Of a stretch of DNA of 64,000 nucleotides, positions 58,462 to 64,000 are shown in pieces. Position 1 is the first letter of the stretch. The number at the start of each line of letters is the position of its first letter. This DNA is from Stropharia rugosoannulata (taxonomy: Eukaryota > Basidiomycota > Agaricomycetes > Agaricales > Strophariaceae). The position numbers and the translations under genes were made by a program. The stretch is taken from the NCBI GenBank assembly GCA_028532985.1, contig JANCIK010000011.1, forward strand, positions 2,728,001 through 2,792,000. Direction: 5' to 3'. The notes below the pieces were generated by a model. It was not told where the DNA came from. It searched no databases and saw only the letters and a list, made by a program, of their open reading frames with translations.

Positions 58462-61400
58462 TCAGTGAGCATTCGAAGACATTGCGAGAAATAGCTCTTT
58501 ACTAAAGTATTTATTTAAGCGGAATTCATTAAAGTATTGCAGACAATTATACCTAGTTAAATGACGATCTGCCTCATCTCCAAATCGCGGAAGAAGTTCA
58601 ACAAGTTCTCTAACTTGATTTAGTGGAAGAATATCTCCAAATGGCTGATTATCGGTACGGTATGCACGTTTAAGCACATACATAGACGTGCTAAGCTCTG
58701 GATATAAGCCACGAGCCCTAGATCGACCGGAGAAATGTTTATTAGCCTGTGGAACTATGTCAAAGCGTGTTACATATGTAAGAAACTGGTTAGTTAGCTT
58801 TGATGTCGTGTTATGCCATTTGGCGTCCGGGACAATAGCAAAAATCAGCCTTACTTCGACAACCTGATGACCTGCGGTAGAGTAACGTAGTCAGGCTGTG
58901 ATATCAATATTGAGATTGAAGATAATTTATACCTTTAAAACCGCTATGTGGCCATATACAGGTAGGGTCGGTATTGACGATTACAGGATCGTAGTGACCC
59001 ATCGTCCATACTTTATCAGGTGGGCTGGCGTTTACGGTCCGCGACTGGAGAATGCGGTGAGGAAAGTTATATTCCTTGGTTTGGAGGCGGAACTTGTGCC
59101 AGATACGAAGATATGTGAATGGAAGAGGACAGCCCCTAGGAGATGATCTCCGACCTCCGATGTTTTGTACTTGCCCATTTTCCAGAGTAGAGAAGTTTTG
59201 AATGAAGTCCCCAAGAGCCTCTCGAAGATCTGAGATACTGAATAACTGTGCAACGGCATCAACAGTCATTTTGTTGACCGGTTTGTGATTGAGGTGAAAG
59301 GCTGTACTGGCGATGCAGAAGGTCCGTCGAGGTAGAATGTTAGACGCATCCAAAGCCGCAGACTTAGCGAAGTAATCTGCTGTTGAGTGTTTTGACTGCA
59401 ATACTGCAAATATTGGTCCTTTGGTGTCCGAGTTGCACGATTTATCGCTGTCACTTTCCGAGCCAGAAGCCTCTTCGTTAGAGCTAGTAGTCCACTCATA
59501 AGCTGTAATCGCTGCATCAAACAAGCGCCCCTTCTCTGAGCGATCCATATGGCGGCAAATTTGAGACTCATAATTCTGGTTGTTTGATAACTTGGAAGGG
59601 TTCTTGATAATGTCAATATGAGCACGTTCCGTCCCGTCCGCAGACCACTGCTGAGGCACTCCGTTTAATCGGATACTGGGAGCTACACTTTGCAGGAATT
59701 CAAGTTTCGGTATACAGAAGTGCTTGATGGGTCCGTTTTTCCCCCTACGTGCTTCAGCTTGGATGATGGCTGTTTTATTGGCGTGAAACTCAGACAAAGC
59801 AGCAGTGATCTTCTGATACATTGCTTCGTCAATTTCCATAGACTGAGCAAAGTAACGGAAGTCCATAAGAGCTCTAATTGCAATGACAAAACTCGAGGAT
59901 ACTGCATCGGCAATTACACCCACAATATGGCGCTGAACTTCTCTGTGTTCGCGGCCAGTTACCTGCTTCAGAGATGAGATACCTTCCGAAAAGTGTCGGA
60001 AACCGGTGAAAGGATGTAAAACGGAAAATCGGTAGTCAAGCTCTTGTGCACCAACCGCCTCAATGCACCATTTAGCATCATGATCCCAGAACGCCTTATG
60101 CCAATGGTGTAACGGCTCCGGTGTTAAAAAGACTGAAGGGTCGGAAAGAGGCCAATCCGCCCAGAAGGGCCGATGTACACCGTTGAGATTTACGTCTGCT
60201 GATGCCTTGAGATACGCTTCAATGTTCCAGGGATTGACACGCCGTTCGAGATTGCGAAGTGTGGATATGGTCGTTGAACCTACTCGTGGTTCATGTCGAA
60301 AGCTATCACCAAATTGCCGGTGTGTTGCCATTGTGACTGACGAGGCAGACGTACTGACTCCTGCAAGAAGAGTAGACTCTGGAGTGTCTACAATGTAAGC
60401 AGCCAATGGCGTAAAGCAATAACGCCGATAACCTAATGGGTCTGACATCATAATGCCTATACGTGCGGCAGTCTTCAATGGTCGAAGAACAAAGTCCAGG
60501 CATTCGTGAACCAGTCGATCACCAAGCAGGCCGCGGCACCGCTTCTTATCATGAATAAATTTTGGTACAGGTAACAGGGCCAGGAGAAGGAAAGCATGGT
60601 TGGAAGCTTTCATACGGAAATTCATGTTCAGATTTGCGAGACTGATGAGAAGAGGATGTGCAGTTCTATTGCCTGTCATTGATGATATATTGGTTTTATC
60701 AGATGACAAGACCGTTCCTAAAATTGTTGCACCCTCGGGTAAAGCATCCTGGATATTATTTACACAGTAATCGCAACAACGAGGGTTAATAGTACTCACC
60801 TGCATATTCCAGGCAGCATCACCAGTTAACCATTCCGTATATACTCTCATGGCTCCCTCAGCGGATCGAAATATCTGAAGGGGGTGAAATTCAATATATT
60901 TCTCGACAAGTGGCGACTTCATAAAGGCCTCCAAACATTCGATGGGGTCACGGTAGTATAAATACAACGCATGCTTTGTTGGAAACACTGTCTTCCATAG
61001 TTGGAACTTCCACAAAGGTCCTGGCGGCAGCATTTCAGCACGGTTTCGAAGGTCCTTGGCTGTTTTGAATGAAAGTCCTATTTGCCGTACCTATCACAGT
61101 TTCTCAATAGAATATCACATTTTAGAAAGGCTGAAAACATACAAGTTCCAGTTTAAGAAATGTATTAATCGACTCTTGACTTAGCGCAGAGCTCAGAAGA
61201 AAAGACGCGAGTCGCCATTCACCGCGTGAGGCAAAAGGATAGTATATGGATGTTTCTTGCCGATTTTGATGGAATCGATCATTGGCAAAGTGTTCCAAGG
61301 GTGTACTCCCCCTTCCATAAACTGATGGAGACTTGGGATGTTTCTTGATTATGTAGGGGCCAGTGGACGCGGGGGATGGGAAGTTATGTACAGGAAATTG

Positions 61401-61649
61401 AACTTCGAAGTCTTCTTGGACTGTTGCCATGATATCATTTTGTTTCGGTGTAATGGACTCGGGACCCTCCATCTCCTGATCGCCGTCTGGCCCAGTAATG
61501 GGGAATTCATTGGATATTAAGGATGTGGTAATATTGACGCGTTCTTGAAAATGGGTAAGACAGGACGAGACTGGTTGATTGAGATGATTGAGAAGGTTTG
61601 ACTGGGTCTTGAACTTCTTAGAGCATCGAGGACAGAATACGACTGCCAT
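58462..61649 (-). CDS. Plavaka-type (KDZ-related) transposase
   Basis: Minus-strand exons 61143-61649, 58933-61090 and 58462-58871 give 1024 aa. The introns of 52 nt (GTATGT...TAG) and 61 nt (GTATAA...CAG) rejoin the frame at LKLEL/VRQIGLSF and GFKG/HQVVEV, both spots conserved in Plavaka proteins. An N-terminal zinc finger (CPRCSKKF, C6, C9, H22, C30) is followed by RNRAEMLPPGPLWK, YYRDPIECLEA, ILGTVLSSDKTNIS (the Asp is probably catalytic) and NNQNYESQICRHMDRSEKGR. The C-terminus is ELVELLPRFGDEADRHLT...LNKYFSKELFLA. An acidic linker (EEASGSESDSDKS) is present. It binds element ends and mobilises them by a DDE/RNase H-fold mechanism. No stop or frameshift seen, so the gene may be functional. 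Terminal repeats of the parent element were not located. Confidence 0.88.
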
Positions 61650-61834
61650 GTCTATAAAGCACAGCTGTCAGCGGGATACAAGAATGCTTCCAGTGTAACT
61701 AGACAAGACATGAACGTCGGTGAAGTTCAGTGAACGGAACAAAATTGACCGTGGGATCAGGTGTATGCATTGTCCGAAAGCGGTGAGAGGTCTGCCGCGG
61801 GGCTAGACTCGAATCACAAGAAACACAACACACA

Positions 61835-63185
61835 CAACCCCAGCGGAGCGAGATCCTATCCCCTAGATCGAGCGACGCTCTTCAGCTAAGCGGAATATAG
61901 ATGTCTACGCTTTTCCTGGTCCTCTCCGCTGAGCGACTGTGATGTTTAAGAGTCTCGTAAGTTCAGTCCAGATGTCCGCTGTACGGTGCCTGCAAGTTCG
62001 TTTTTTAAGGAGGGGTTTAATTCTAGAAGTCTCAGATTAATGTCTGGGCGACCTCCGCTGAGCGCAGGGTATCGATAGTAATGTATAGTTTTGATGGTGG
62101 CTCCGCGGGGCTTATTCCGCTGAGGGGGTTTGAGGTCCGGTGACCGATGCAGATGCTCACACAAGCTGGTATTCCCAATTGTGCCTCGCTCCGCTGACTA
62201 TCCAAAGTCCTATTCCGCTGAGGCTATCCAGAACCTCGTTCACCCGGTGGTGCAGTCTCAAATCTCAAAACAACTACAGCGCGAGTTTTCGTACACGGTT
62301 GCACTGACTCCCCGCTGAGCTCTCCAAATGACCCGGTGGCCAGAAGCTATCCAAAACTTCTATAATTCACAATACACTTCACAGTTAAAACCCTAACAAA
62401 AGCTAGACACAGCCCGCTGACGGTCTGGGACGGAGCCCAACACACAGATCTAGTGGGTAGACAATTGCTTAATTTCCGTAGTTACAATTACAAGTTTATA
62501 TAGACGCGCGCTGTGTACTAATTTAGGTGGAGAGTAAATACTAGCAACGCCGGACCAAAGGTCCGCTGAGTGCATGTGCCTCCGCTGGGCGTTTTTGATG
62601 ACTACTCCGCTGAGCGCGACCTGATCCCGTTGCGCCGCCAGCCTCCGCCGAGAGACGCCGTTTAACCCCGCTGGGCGGTTCCTTCTTGGTCATCGAGGCC
62701 TGGTTACCGCTGCCAAAGTTCCCCAGCGGAGTCCGTGCTGTGTGCATTATTCATTCCCTCGGGCATCACACGCTCCAGCGCGCGCGCCACGGTCACCTGA
62801 CGAGTGGACTTAGGCAAATTTCGCCTTCGTGATGTGTTCCGCTGAGCCCTTTTTGGGACGCCGTCTACACACAGTCCTGCTCGTCGCCTTTGATATTTTC
62901 CGCTCAGCTGTACTCCTGCCTTCCGCTGGGACGACAGTAACCGTTATGTGCTCCGCTGACGGCTATTCCAGGTAATCCAACTGTGTACTTATGACCCGTA
63001 CAGTCCGCTGAACCCCACACAACCGCCCGCTGAGCACACGCGTGATGATTTGTGATGCACGCGCTGAGCGCTGAGACGACTGATCAGGCTAATCACCGCT
63101 CCGCTGTACCCCTGCACTCCAGCCCAAACCGCTCGCTGTGGCCACTTACAGCCTTGGTATAAACGCAGGCCTGTCAGCGGTGCCC
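61835..63185. repeat. Array of about 25 CCGCTGAGCG motifs upstream of the transposase gene
   Basis: The core CCGCTGA(G)C(G) recurs irregularly every 20-110 bp, for example near 61926, 62052, 62108, 62191, 62213, 62312, 62561, 62606, 62668, 62839, 62951, 63003, 63028 and 63065. The first few and one near 62724 are inverted (CAGCGGAG). CGCTGAGCG is an odd-length palindrome. The array starts just upstream of the transposase start codon and extends 1.35 kb. Subterminal transposase-binding repeats are the likeliest reading. Confidence 0.75.
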
Positions 63186-63443
63186 TATCAAACTGGCGGA
63201 GAATTTGCCGCAAATTTATGTTTTGTGGCGTCTCTTGCAATGAATATTGTGTGGTAGTTGTACAAAGGAGGCATTGTATGATATGATTGCCAAAGCATTT
63301 TATTACTACTTACAAAATGAATCAAATATAATTACAGTAAGCATACAGGTACACCTAGTTCATGGCGTCTCGACTGCACTAATTTGGGCTTCCTTTATGA
63401 GATGATTGTCGCCGCGGACAACAACCAGCCGCTTGCTCAGTTC

Positions 63444-63980
63444 CTACAAGGCCCCGATGATGGATGCGGGCTCGAAATCACCGGGTTTGCAAAGGTCGAT
63501 ATAGGAGATCATCATCGCATTCTGCACTATGTGCAGAAGGTTGACAGGCATGACGTTTGCGATGTGTACATCTAGTACGCACAGGTCGGGCAGAAGATGG
63601 AGCACCATGTCGAGCGGGCAGGTCCCCAGGTCCAGACGCCGAAGGCGCTTGCGCTGATGTGAAAACTGAGTCACGGAGTGGCATGGTCGGTGATTGTCGG
63701 CCATGGCGATGAGGACAAAACAGAAGGCGTTGAGGTGAGGAAGGACCTGTCAATGACATGGTCAGAGCCAAAGACCATCGCAGCCGACGCAGGCTGCCTG
63801 TGTGTATTGTGTAGAGTGAGGTTCTGGAGATTATATGTATGAGCAATGTGCGCTAGGATGACATGTGAGATGTGGGTGTCGACGAGGTTAGGTATGCGAG
63901 GTATTTAGAGGTACTTCATTGTAGTGGACTAGAAGGCTAAGTCCCATGAGTGCTGGCGTTCAAGATATGCGCCAAGAATA
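63444..63980 (-). pseudogene. Decayed LRR/F-box-like protein fragment
   Basis: The minus-strand frame 63704-63444 reads RLRRLDLGTCPLDMVLHLLP...LCVLDVHIAN, a leucine-rich pattern common in the C-terminal half of basidiomycete F-box proteins. Upstream (to ~63980) another frame continues in the same style (VILAHIAHTYNLQNLTL), and downstream the pattern goes on past a TAG. Several frame changes make an intact gene unlikely. No F-box motif is visible in the window, so the family call is tentative. Confidence 0.33.
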
Positions 63981-64000
63981 AGGTGCTGCATCGTGTCCTC

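Overview
The window is eukaryotic and reads as an agaricomycete (basidiomycete fungus) genome segment. Genes are broken by 45-90 nt introns with GTNNGT donors and CTRAY-type branch sites, several genes have a TATA box 55-95 bp before the ATG, and the mobile elements are fungal families (a Tad1-like LINE, a Plavaka-type transposase). There are no bacterial operons, rRNAs or CRISPR arrays. It is a transposon-rich accessory region with few intact genes.

Layout. 1-7042: a giant inverted repeat with ~2.67 kb arms around a 1.7 kb spacer; each arm carries a copy of one four-exon gene of unknown function. 7043-12996: no supportable gene. 13004-18229: two non-autonomous inverted-repeat elements of one family flank a multi-pass membrane protein gene. 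18230-21732: two pieces of a glutathione S-transferase gene separated by ~3 kb. 23895-24981: a second membrane protein gene. 27698-29734: two solo LTRs in opposite orientation on either side of a small secreted cysteine-rich protein gene. 30371: the first ~50 codons of a CmcJ/AsaB-like oxygenase. 31765-38206: a full-length, apparently intact LINE with a 15-bp target duplication. 40399-41339: a foldback element rich in TGCGCGCA. 42413-46853: gene remnants, one copy of a 0.7 kb repeat, a solo LTR and a third membrane protein gene. 48531-49990: the second copy of the 0.7 kb repeat and a minisatellite. 52208-56778: a nine-exon TPR-CHAT gene (caspase-like peptidase domain) with 12 perfectly periodic 45-residue repeats, one in-frame TGA and a truncated 3' end. 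56901-58319: a 1.4 kb element with 9-bp target duplications and GTCAGTG subterminal repeats, carrying an LTR fragment. 58462-63185: a Plavaka-type transposase gene followed upstream by about 25 copies of CCGCTGAGCG. 63444-end: a decayed LRR/F-box-like fragment.

How it fits together. The TPR-CHAT gene is the most interesting cellular gene. The three membrane proteins form one paralogous family; two of them share exon structure and a conserved promoter block. Nearly everything else is element sequence or gene debris left by element activity. All spliced models were made by hand from splice consensus and frame continuity; no transcript or database evidence was available.
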